From assembly GCA_036362985.1 (NCBI GenBank), contig JAYGXS010000004.1, forward strand, positions 18,042,388 to 18,106,387: a stretch of DNA of 64,000 nt, in the 5' to 3' direction. Positions 23,864 through 33,227 of this stretch are shown here, piece after piece. Both the position numbers and the translations under genes were made by a program. A model generated the notes under the pieces. The model did no database searches. It was not told the DNA's origin and worked only from the letters and a program-made list of their open reading frames with translations. The DNA is from Ligula intestinalis (lineage: Eukaryota > Platyhelminthes > Cestoda > Diphyllobothriidea > Diphyllobothriidae). The number at the start of each line of letters is the position of its first letter. Position 1 is the stretch's first letter.

Positions 23864-24332
23864 GCTGAATCTGAACGACTGTGCAAATCTTAATCTGCCA
23901 CACGCGGACGACTCCGACGCCAGTGAAAAGGAGAATGCCGAGCTAGAAGAATGGCGGAGCAGGCGTCAGGATGCAACATCTGTGACGCGGTTCGGTTCAA
24001 TCGGTGATGGCCTCTTCGACTCACTAAAATCTAAGACCACTTTTCCCGTCCTGAGCATGAACGTGTCTACCTCACATCATCCACCGCCGCCACCACCGCC
24101 TTCCACCGCCTGTGTCATTCCGATTACTGACGCTAGGACTGACTCCTCCGCAAAACCACCAACTGGACCCGGCAGGCCAGACTCTGTATGTATTTCCAAA
24201 TTCGGACCAACTGTTAGGTCTCGTGCGCCATCCCTGGGCCTCCGGACTTCTTCCTTGGACAGTAATGCGAAGGTACAGACGCCCCAAGGAAAGAAGTTGC
24301 CGTCTTGGGAAACAATGAATGCAAAATTTCCG
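23864..24332 (+). CDS. Exon B of uncharacterised Ser/Pro-rich protein
   Basis: The acceptor is TTTTTGTTGCTAG ending at 23863 and the donor CCG then GTAATT at 24333. Length 469: one base completes the codon started in exon A, then 156 codons, ending in phase 0. The product begins LNLNDCANLNLPHADDSD, followed by a charged ASEKENAELEEWRSRRQ segment that could be a short helix. A Gly-rich turn leads to HHPPPPPPP and a Ser/Pro/Thr-rich stretch, ending GKKLPSWETMNAKFP. There is no transmembrane segment or enzyme motif. The frame is open through the whole exon while the other frames are short, and the polyproline run echoes exon A, which supports a single gene. No known family is recognised. Confidence 0.68.
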
Positions 24333-24594
24333 GTAATTTGCATGCATTTTTACTGTTTGCCGTCATTTTATCCCTGGCTGAGTGCATGTACTTAAGATGA
24401 ACGTAAAATGTTATTGATTACGTCCTTAGTCAACATGTGGTAAATTATAGGAAGTTGCCATATTTTTAATCTTTCTCGCATATGGGTATGTATGTGTTTG
24501 TAGGCGAAACAACTTGAAGAAAATGAATAAGCTTGAAGTATTGTAAAGTCCGCATACAAAAACGAAATATTTTGAGTTCACTGTTTTTTACTAG

Positions 24595-24925
24595 TTTCCT
24601 TCAGTTGAGGCTTACCGGATGAAAGGATATAAACATCTGTTAAGTGACACCTATTTATAACTTTGATAACGAAAGTCAGTCGTCCCAGGCTGTCTCGGGA
24701 CACATTTTCGAGCACCATCAGCAGTCGCACAGTGGCTTGTAGTCTAGCACTGACGGCAAAGACTAGGGAGACTGGAACTCGGGGCCGAGTGCTAAGGTCA
24801 TTATACTTCTGATTCGAAGGTCGCGAGTTCGAGCCCTGGGTGCTGCGCGACTCGGGATTGGGCATAAATGGCTGACGATGGTTAATGAACAGTAAATGGC
24901 CATCCCAGTTCCCATTACAAAAAAA
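24595..24925 (+). mobile_element. SINE with tRNA-like segment
   Basis: At about 24782-24850 an A-box-like CCGAGTGCTAAGG is followed 30 bases later by a B box, GCGAGTTCGAGCCC. The flanking body includes AAATGGCTGACGATGG and ATGGCCATCCCAGTTCCCAT. Neither acceptor pairing nor an anticodon arm is good, so it is a tRNA-derived repeat and not a gene. Exact ends are not visible. Confidence 0.45.
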
Positions 24926-24949
24926 CATGCGAGTCCCGTGAAGTTATTA

Positions 24950-25035
24950 AAAAGAAGACGACTCGATAGCTGAGACAATAGGTTTATTCGCCTGACGTTT
25001 CGACATCCGTCGCGGATTAATCATCAGAGACGTTA
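24950..25035 (-). ncRNA. Hammerhead-like ribozyme motif in PLE-type arm
   Basis: On the minus strand the order is stem I strand GTCT, canonical box CTGATGA, hairpin with ATCCG / CGGAT, then GAAA, a minimal stem III (AC-GT), cleavage triplet GTC and the returning stem I strand AGGC, followed by GAATAAACC. The GTCT and AGGC strands pair with one wobble. Two unpaired positions at the base of stem II weaken it. Hammerhead ribozymes in PLEs typically have such very short stem III, so this is a credible but degenerate example. The same family occurs at 18937-19140. Confidence 0.45.
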
Positions 25036-25213
25036 GTAGAGAACGGTAGCAGAAGCGGCTTTCTGCTACTGTTCCTGCAGAAAATAAAGGTAATCACAGT
25101 CTCCGTTCGACGTGGTTTCCCTTTTCACTATCATACCACTTGATATAGCAAGGCAATGGACAGAGGAAGCCTTGAGGACGTAAGAAACGAAGCTTCCTAC
25201 AGGCGCCTTACTT

Positions 25214-25831
25214 CAACTTGTGGACTTTTGCCTAGAAACAAATTTTTCATATGATCATCAATGCTATCAACAATTTAAAGGAGCTCCAATTTGGTCACCC
25301 ATATCTGGATTCCTTGCCGAAATAACGATGCCGAAATTAGAATCAACTGCCCTTCCCTCGATGAACCCAAAGTTATGGGAACGATAAGTAGACGAAATAT
25401 TTGTTGTCGTTAAAAAGGAGCAACTCGAAGTGCTCCACAATACCATCAGCTCAACTATTCCGGGCATTTATTTCACACACGAGAAAGAGGTTTACAAAAA
25501 ACTCCCATTTCTGGATGTTCTTGTACAGCGAAATACTGACGAAACATTGCAAATATCCGTTTACCGCAAAGAAACCTATGCGGAAGTTATTCTAAACTAT
25601 AAGAGTAGCAACCCCATCCCTCATAAACAAAGTGCCATCAATAGTCTTCTACATCGAGCAACAACACACTGCACTGAAGAAAAAATCTACCGAATGGAAC
25701 CCAATTATGTGCTTGATTTGTTTTCCCGAAATGGTTACCGCAAAAGCTTTATACGCTCATGCATGAAACAACAACAGCGCAACAGCAAGAAACCAGATAG
25801 TTTCACTCAAGCGCCCAAAACAAATACATAG
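25214..25831 (+). pseudogene. PLE reverse transcriptase C-terminal half, catalytic motif lost
   Basis: Recognisable PLE RT blocks in order: LVDFCLETNFSYD, QQFKGAPIWSPISGFLAEI (family pattern 'Q..G.PMGSP.S..LAE'), and ELWER-type sequence before the active site. The active site should read Y-V-D-D but here it is a TAA stop at 25385 followed by Val-Asp-Glu, so both the Tyr and the second Asp are gone. Downstream are KKLPFLDVLVQRN, VYRKETYAEVILNYKSSNP and SFIRSCMKQQQ, all in a frame open from 25430 to a TAG at 25829. The enzyme normally copies element RNA primed by nicked or telomeric DNA; this copy cannot. Confidence 0.82.
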
Positions 25832-25856
25832 CGAGCTCTTTTCTTATATAAGGAAT

Positions 25857-26311
25857 GTGTTTGAACTCTTTGAAAGACACTTGCGGAAACACCAAATACA
25901 TGTGGTGCACAAACCGATGCCTACATTACGCACCCAGCTAGTACACCCTAGGGATAGGGTTAGCTACCCCAATAAGAAAGAAGCAATCTACAAAATTCCA
26001 TGTGGAGGTTGTGATACTGTATATTGTGGCCAAACAGGAAGATCCGTCTCCACGCGCATCCACATGCACCAATTGGCTGCGAAAAGATGTGACCGTTTTT
26101 TCGAAGTGGCCATACATTGCCTCAACACAGGACACACCTTTGCATGGGACAAAACACGCATCGTCTGAGTTTGCCCCTCCAAAAATGGTCGAAAATTCCT
26201 GGAAGCCATGCCCTCTGACGATTCATGCATTAACCGGCACGTCGAGATGGATGATATTTATACACATATCAAAGAACGATTTGAAGGAAAGAGGCCACAG
26301 GACAGAGACTA
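25857..26311 (+). pseudogene. PLE GIY-YIG endonuclease domain
   Basis: After a frameshift the frame carries ELFERHLRKHQIHVV, PKDRVSY-type linker, then YKIPCGGCDTVYCGQTGRSV, which holds the Cys-rich start and the VYCGQTGRS form of the GIY-YIG signature. It continues with STRIHMHQLAA (Arg and His positions of the nuclease core) and AIHCLNTGHTFAWD. A TGA at 26166 interrupts it, after which GRKFLEAMPSDDSCINRHVE continues in the same frame to a stop near 26311. The domain cuts target DNA in canonical PLEs. Apart from the single internal stop the core residues look intact. Confidence 0.82.
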
Positions 26312-27254
26312 ACTGAGACAAAATCTACCAATCACGTCTCACTTTGTATAACTATTGATTTTTTCGGTAGTTTTGAAATTTCTTTTGTTCATTGCACTTT
26401 TATTGTTAGTCCGAAGACGAGTTGGTGCGCCAAACCCGAAAATATACTCACTAAAGTTATTTTATCCCAAATAAAATCTTCTTTATATTTAAATTTCTTG
26501 AGATGCGCGTGTTCCAGTTCCCCTTGTCTCTGCTGGCACTACCTTCAATCTGTTTATTGCATACCTCCAGACAGAATTAGCAGTGTAGTTATGGATTTAA
26601 CTGCGTGTAATCGGAAAGGCTTGGATGAAAAAAACTAGTACTCAACTTTGTATCCGTATTTTCATGTACCACTTGGAGGACATTTTGTCGCCTTTATTCT
26701 CATTTATCTTTCGTATTGGCGCTATAAAATTTCTCTTCGACACATAACACAAACAAAAAAGCAGAAAGTCAACCCTTGCTATTATGGGAGACTCTCAGTA
26801 GGAATACTGACTTTAAGGTGCTATCAAACTGAGGGAAGTTCATAACCGTAGACCGCAGAGTAAATTCCTCCAAGATGACAGTCCCCAACCTTATATTATT
26901 TCTTGGGTTTTTAAAATTCGACCTGTCCTCTCGCAGCCTTCAAAAATGGCACCTTTAGCTTCTGTTTGACCCTTTCCTCAATGAGCTGCAAGATGCTTCG
27001 TCAGAGTCGCCTCGCATTCTAGTCTCCACTGTTTAGGGAGATGATAACAGTCGTCTCTACACAAAGTGACAAATCTCCTTCTCACGGCTGAGTGAATTTG
27101 CAGAAGTAATGATATTTCCGCCATTAATTTGTACTGAGGAAACATCAGTAGTCTTTTTGTTTATTATGAGAGAACTTGACAGCATGCGTTCAATATTCCA
27201 AATATAAGTCAGTCAGAAGAAAACGGGAACTGTTTGTGCCTGTAGGGAGTGCTT

Positions 27255-27345
27255 CCGATACATATCAAAGATGTCGAGAAGATGATTTCTGGCTTATTAA
27301 TTGTCGCCAGCCAACGGTAGGCCAAGTCATATACTAGCGCCACCT
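27255..27345 (+). mobile_element. SINE fragment, same family as 54095
   Basis: GATTTCTGGCTTATTAATTG and TCGCCAGCCAACGGTAGGCC match the conserved body of the repeat at 54145. The head is missing. Confidence 0.45.
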
Positions 27346-28067
27346 ATATCCAAACGCAACTCCTGCAGATCATTGAAAATGTATGTCTAATATCGTATCC
27401 TCTTGAAATACAAATTATGCCCCTCTGACAGTTACCGTCATAAAAAAGGCATTGACGGGTCTATTCTTATTGTAATTCTGGCGCGATTTCGAGGCTTACC
27501 AGGTTTTTAAGCAACGAAAGGCCATGCCTGAGAATATTTCCGAGTAAGGGTAATGAACTCCTAGAAAAATAAGCAAATATTTTCGCTGCCTGACTACTGT
27601 CACTTCCGCTTATGCTCCGTTATATGTTTTTGCCATTGCTAACGTCACAGCATGGGTGATCTGTGCATCCGAAGCTCCAAGCTAAAAAAAATAATATCCA
27701 CCTCTGTTCTAAAATCCGAACAGCTTGGTGAATGCCACACTCCCATCTGAACTTAACTTATCTGTTTTGTTTCGTCCAATCGACGCTCTTCTTGTGCATT
27801 TAAGTAATTGTGAAATGCAAGGGTTGTGACTGAGACCATACCACGGCATTTCCTGGTGGTAAGGGCTGCCCTCCTCGCAGTTAGTAGTGAGCTGGTGAAC
27901 AGTACGAAGACAGTCATTGACTATTCTCGTGCCAATTATGGTAATGACGTTATACTTTTAAGGCCACTAAAATATGCGGTGTAAATGCACAATAATTCAC
28001 TCATTCTGGTGAGGCTTTCTTTTTACCTTCAACCTGGGATTTGATCAGATGACAACAGCAGTTTAAG

Positions 28068-28610
28068 TAGTGCACGTCATATAGCCCTAGTTCCAGCATT
28101 TTCCCTATGGAAACGCTAGTTATAGGGGTTTTATGCGTGAGGAATTAGAATAGGAAGTGGAATGTACTTTCATAACTGGTATATTTATATTTATTTTATT
28201 TGACTTAGAATTATTGTTGATTTATACCTGTAGATTGTTCTAATCTGTATTATCGCCTAATTTATTGTAGAAAAACCCAAAAATCAAAATGCAGGCTTCT
28301 TAAAATTCCGGGAAAAATATTAATAGTGGTTAGGAGGTCATCTATTTAAATTTACCTGGGGTCCAACCTACCGTTTTGGAATTAGATTAGTATAGTCCGC
28401 CGTGCGAAGCGCCGCGCACACCTCCAATTTACATGAGGAATAACTTAATTCCAGTGGCCACGGAATCAACAAATTCATCTAAATTTTTCCACTTTCCACT
28501 TATTTCTATGAATTTCCTTCACTAACTCTTCTCTGTCTCCATCCCAAAACCCCTAAAAACCCCGCTTCCGAAGGACAAATTTTGGGACTATGCGTATATG
28601 AGGTGCACTA
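28068..28610 (-). mobile_element. TIR element (MITE-like), copy 2, inverted
   Basis: 543 bp. Ends TAGTGCACGTCATATA and its reverse TATATGAGGTGCACTA match at 14 of 16 positions. Its middle carries the reverse complement of the blocks in copy 1 (for example GTGGTTAGGAGGTCAT and ATGCAGGCTTCTT). It is more diverged at the ends than copies 1 and 3. No coding capacity. Confidence 0.72.
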
Positions 28611-29192
28611 TTCAAAGTACCTTTGCCGAAAGCTTTATTCTCAGTGGATTTTCCCGAAGGGAGCCCCGACGTTCACATACTCCGAAGTATGAAGTCTTAC
28701 GTACCGTTAAAATCAAGTCGAGGTTCTCTTATATCTGATCCTGTACTCAAATGACGTGGTCTGAAAGTAAATTAAGGTCTTGTGGGCTTGCTGCCAAACA
28801 TGATAATCATCCTTTCCCTTGTGGAGTCGATAAATGTCAAAATTGAAGTAAGCTGATGATTATGCCTATCGGTCAAGACTTAACACACAAAAACCTGCAG
28901 TATTTCTGACTGTCCATTAGGGTCATACTTGTTTTGCCGTATTCTGCATCCCGACGGTGATCTCAGTAGACATTGGTAGCTCACACGGCTAGAGGACAGG
29001 GAAAAACAGCTGGTCATTTGAGAATAACATTTAAGAGGCAAAGTGGGATGGAGCTGCTGATGGCGGAGGTGTCGATTTTATGGTGTACCCGAGAGTATCG
29101 GGTGGAGACAGGTCTAGCGGAGGTAGTGCCTCTTGCGACAAATATGCAGTCAGCTCTTTGACATTTTCATGCTATTTTAATAAAAATTTTAG

Positions 29193-29333
29193 GCGGTGAC
29201 CGCTTCAAATGGAAGGCTCGTGGACGACGAGCGAGGTGCTGACAACCAAGATATGAATCCTCTCAGCGATAAGGCAATGAAGCAGGAAGTCCTCAACGTG
29301 GTACTGCGGATGCACGAAAAACAATTCCTTAAA
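29193..29333 (+). CDS. Exon C of uncharacterised Ser/Pro-rich protein
   Basis: The acceptor is TAAAAATTTTAG ending at 29192 and the donor a good AAA then GTGAGT. The 141 bases are exactly 47 codons, phase 0 on both sides, so it can be included or skipped without changing the frame. The product starts AVTASNGRLVDDERGAD and ends in a likely helical, charged segment (SDKAMKQEVLNVVLRMHEK then QFLK). It lacks the proline runs of the earlier exons. It is too short for family assignment. The support is the strong splice borders and phase agreement with exons B and D. Confidence 0.6.
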
Positions 29334-30750
29334 GTGAGTTTTCACACTTGCAGCCTATCATTTTAACTTCATCCTTAGAGTCCCTTCCATATCTGTTCAA
29401 GTCTAATTGAAAGGCTTATTGGATAACTAACTCATTTGTTTCATACTTTCGATAAGCCCTGTGATTTTACTCAGAAAAGACGATGGAGATCACGCTGCAT
29501 ATAACGCATCTAGTCATCCAAAGTATTGATTTTTATTTGTTTGCCTACAGTTGCATTTACTATATCGTCTTAAAGAGCGCAAATGTCTCTTTTTCCATCT
29601 TGTATTTTAATCCACCATTAGTAGGTTTGTCGTGGCCTGCAATAACCTTCCCTTACAAACCCGGTCATGTCGAGTAGTACCAACATTTCCTCATCAGGTC
29701 AAGACAATAATATAAGGGAGGGTAGAGATAACAAAAGTTTAAGCAAACAATCAGTACGAACTAAGGGGAGATGGGGAGAGGTGCTAAGGGCGACGAGATA
29801 GCAATACCAGCGTTCCCCAGGCCACCCATGCCGTCACCAGACGATGACACCTTGCGTCCTCAAGCCTCCTAACGAAACGCGATATAAGCTGAACGGGGTG
29901 ACATAAACTAATTGGCTGACCCGTTCCCTTTTCCCCTCTGCTCCTCTCTGACCCCTAATTATGACTAGAAGCTGAGGCCCTTTGATCCCGTAACACCCCC
30001 TTCCCCTCTAGTTCCTGCTGATTGGTTTCTTAAACTCTTTTAACTCCATTATCTTATTGTATTTGCTTGATGATCAATTAATTGAAAAGGTTCTTTTGCC
30101 TACATTGAATTCCTGAATGATTAAATGGTTATCATCAATTAAAGTACAAATTGCTTCAAATTTTCATCCCTTTTATAGTTTTAACAATAAGATAAAGTGC
30201 TTCTAGAAATATATTCTTGGAAACCGAATGCTACCGATAGAATCGGTTAGACCGGTAAGGGAGGAATGATTGAGATCTTACTGGTGTCTAGTGACAAGTA
30301 GAGAATACTTGTCATTTGTTTACGACATTAAAACGTCGCTCACTTGAGGACCAACTTATTTCAGCATGCGCATTTAAAATTTCAGTCCAAGTTGAGTTGA
30401 AGGTTCTGATGTGGCCACTCATCTCTGGGCGTATTTAAGTGGTTTTGATTTGTTTTCATCTATCCAGTCATTCAACCCTCCTCGTGCTATGCTACATGCG
30501 TAAATATCGGGTCCAGTCTACCTGCCCATGCTTGAACCAATACCACAGTCTTAGACGAATGCTCTGTTTTTACCCGAAAATATTGCGTTGTCTCTTAATT
30601 GACGTAGAAGCGAACGCAAATAACTGAACTAATAGGGTGCGTCTGTTGTTTTGTAACTAAAAGACCGTCCTTTCTCAGTTCGCCTGCACTCCTACCTAAG
30701 AATCCCAAACTAGCAGAAATAAAAACGCTATTTAAACCTATTCGGCAAAA

Positions 30751-31294
30751 GTATCTTATGTAGACCCACTCATAGTTCCAGTATTTATTTCTTCAAAAAC
30801 GGTGGTTATAGAGTTTTGGGGGTGGGAAAATAGGATAGGCAGCGAAAGAAACTTTGAGAAGTAAGTGTATTGTGAAAAAAATGTAGTCGAAGTTGCTTCC
30901 AGAAAACGCAGGGAGTAAGTTGTTTTGCATGTTAATTGAAGGTGTGGACGAACTACACTAATCTAACTCCAGAACGGTAAGTTGGACCTCAGGTAAGTTG
31001 AAGTAGATGACCTTCTAATCACCTTTTCAATTTTTCGGGAAATTCAAGAAACCTGCGATTTCATAATCGGGTTTTTTCCGCAACAAGTTCAACGATAATA
31101 CAGATTATGAAAATTTAAATATATAAATTAACAAAATTCTAAATACAGTGAAACAAAAATACATTTAGTATTTATTAAAGTATATTCCCCTGCGTGTCCT
31201 AATTCTCCCCCCCCCCATGAAACCCCAAAACCACCGTCTTCGTAGGAAAACCATGCAGGGAGTAGGGATTAGTGAGTAAGCCTACATAAGCTAC
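30751..31294 (+). mobile_element. TIR element (MITE-like), copy 3
   Basis: 544 bp, same orientation as copy 1 and alignable with it from end to end (GGTGGTTATAGAGTTTTGGG, GGTAAGTTGGACCTCAGG, AATCGGGTTTTTTCCGCAA). It ends CCTACATAAGCTAC like copy 1. The differences are scattered substitutions plus small indels, so the copies are of similar, moderate age. Confidence 0.78.
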
Positions 31295-32770
31295 GATTGC
31301 CAGCCATTCCAAAACATAAGTAAAACCAAATAAGAAGTAAGTGTAGCACATAACGAAGACTAAAGTACGACTTCATCATCAACCCATAAGTTTCAGTTAG
31401 CGCCTTAAGGTAAAGCAAGTCCGCACCTGTTTTCTATTGCTTAGTATCCTTCCCGTCTATTTTCTTCATTGTTTTATGTTTTTTTTACCTCAGTGTGCTT
31501 ACTGAAAGGGACACCGAGGAGTTCATACGGGAATTAGTGGTCAGATGGTTGATTTCCTGAGGTCCCAATACGCTAGGCTATCGCTGTGTGCTCGCAGGAT
31601 GCAGGGTCAGAAGCAGCAACTGACAAATTGCGAAAGCATAGCGAATATTACATTAATTGAAGGCATTTTTCATGCCACAGAATGCCTCTTATAGATATTG
31701 ACTCCATAAGACCTGCATGATTTACATAATTATTATTTGATGGCTCCCCTACGGGGTCGTGAGCCATGATTTCAAGACCACTGATGGTACTTGGCGTGAC
31801 AATGACTCGCCAGTGCTCTCACCAGAAGCACAGTCCATCCGCATGCTCTTATGGTTAGTAACCTTTCCCAAAAAAAGCATCTAGCACCAACGGTTAAGAA
31901 AAGGGATCGCTGCACACCTAACGGTAAACTACGAGCTAGGGAACCACGCATCGAGAAGTTCAGGAATTTTACGATTTTCGGAGTTTGGGAATGTGCCAGA
32001 GCCCTGTCGGTGTTGCAAATTCGGTCACCCTCTCAACTACTGATGCGTTTTGGGTCATTCAAACCCAGGGTATAAGTTCTGTTGTTTTTCCGATACATGT
32101 ATACATTTAGTAGAGGAGTCCGGATATTTCTCAACGTGGCAGCGGCTTGTTTGGTGATATCAGTTTGCTCCCTTGATGTCCGCCTCTATTCTGTTTGGTG
32201 CGAATTTGTAGCGGTCTTTGAAGGTAGATGACCACCTACGAGACATTGCTGAAGTACTTTGTTGCTCCTGAGAAAAACGGCCCAATCACGTTTGATTTCT
32301 CAATGGCAATACCTATGTGCATACATTTGCCAATCAACAAACTCCTTGATAAGATAAGAGGGGACAACTACATGAATCGTTACCTGCGGAATTTAAGCTA
32401 CTGTCACCCAAACAGGTGATTACCTCGCAGACATCATGACTTGGATGCCAGCTAACGAGTTATTACCGCGCCAAGCAGGAACATTTGTGCCTGCTATGGC
32501 GTAAATTCTATAAGATTAGCCCTTGATTAGGCCATAAAGAAATGCCGATTATTTGTACATTTTACGACGCTGGGGTTATTTACCTCCTAATGGCAGGAGG
32601 CAACCTATTATGTCCGGAGGCCGAAGGTCTAAACTCACCAAAAGTGGTGTCAAGTAACTCTAGCAACTCCCCTGCATTCCATAGCACGTCGTTTTTGCGC
32701 GATTTCTCTGTGCATTGGCTCCAAGCAGGAATACCTATCGGAACTTTGATGGATTCAGTGTGAACACATC

Positions 32771-32920
32771 CATTTTTATCAATCAAAGGGGCTGCTACCC
32801 ACTATAAATGAAGTTTGAAAGCGGTGGGCCTGTCGTTTACAGCACGGTTTTTATCAATCAAAGGGGCTGCTACCCACTATAAACAAAGTTTGAAAGCGGT
32901 GGGCCTGTCGTTTACAGCAC
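32771..32920 (+). repeat. 75-bp tandem duplication just upstream of exon D
   Basis: Two adjacent units, 32771-32845 and 32846-32920, differ at only a few bases; both contain AATCAAAGGGGCTGCTACCC and GCGGTGGGCCTGTCG, then TTTACAGCAC. Each unit contains a TCGTTTACAG acceptor-like end. The duplication ends about 40 bases before the exon D acceptor. Confidence 0.9.
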
Positions 32921-32960
32921 AGTTCCTTTGTGAGAAAACTCTTCAAACATTCAATTTTAG

Positions 32961-33227
32961 GAAAGCTCAGAAAAGACCGAAAGTCCAACTTTTCTTCCAA
33001 AATCCGCCGCACTTCCGCCCCGACCCGGCGGTGGGGAATCTCGCAAACACTTTGCCTCCTCCCCCTCCTCCTCCGCCACCTCAAATGCAGACTGTCCCGA
33101 GCCTCGTTGCGAGGCCGCCAACAAGTCCGATGCAGAGGATGACTTTGAACTGATTGAGGTCAATGGGAAGCGGTATCGACGCCACTTCCGGCGACACATT
33201 ATTCTACAGCGTCACAAATGCCGTCAG
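32961..33227 (+). CDS. Exon D of uncharacterised Ser/Pro-rich protein
   Basis: The acceptor is TTCAATTTTAG ending at 32960 (an in-frame TAG overlaps it, so the exon cannot begin further left) and the donor CAG then GTAAGA. 267 bases, 89 codons, phase 0 to 0. The first part is Ser/Pro/Ala-rich (TFLPKSAALPPRPGGGES, then a serine run). The second part is a compact and probably conserved block, SDAEDDFELIEVNGKRYRR followed by HFRRHIILQRHKCRQ: an acidic start then a strongly basic helix-like end. That basic block could bind acidic partners or nucleic acid, or act as a nuclear signal. This is inference; no named domain is recognised. It joins exon E without a split codon. Confidence 0.72.

Larger units (their letters stand above)
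25200..26470 (+). mobile_element. Penelope-like element, 5'-truncated and broken
   Basis: The plus strand encodes the C-terminal half of a PLE reverse transcriptase followed by a GIY-YIG endonuclease, then about 150 bases of 3' terminal sequence. There are in-frame stops at 25385 and 26166, and a stop/frameshift at 25829-25857. The 3' part (TCCGAAGACGAG, then GTGCGCC, then CGAAAATATACTCAC at 26411-26446) is shared with the copies at 49798-49835 and, as structure, with 53805-53945. No inverted upstream arm is visible; just upstream lies an unrelated arm (24950-25035). Confidence 0.85.
24333..29192 (+). other. Predicted intron B, 4.9 kb, with PLE and TIR element
   Basis: Holds a tRNA-like SINE (24595-24925), a single hammerhead-like arm (24950-25035), the best-preserved PLE of the window (25200-26470), a SINE fragment (27255-27345) and an inverted copy of the TIR element (28068-28610). 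I see nothing specific in 26480-27250, 27350-28060 and 28620-29190. Confidence 0.6.
29334..32960 (+). other. Predicted intron C, 3.6 kb
   Basis: Contains the third TIR element copy (30751-31294) and, at its end, a 75-bp tandem duplication (32771-32920). The rest (29340-30740 and 31300-32770) shows nothing nameable. Frames at 31851-32075 and 32228-32419 are open but have no motif and no matching splice phase. Confidence 0.55.

Noticed and set aside
32228..32419. 63-codon frame ending near a GTGATT
   Set aside because: Looks protein-like but has no matching acceptor and would break the phase between exons C and D.
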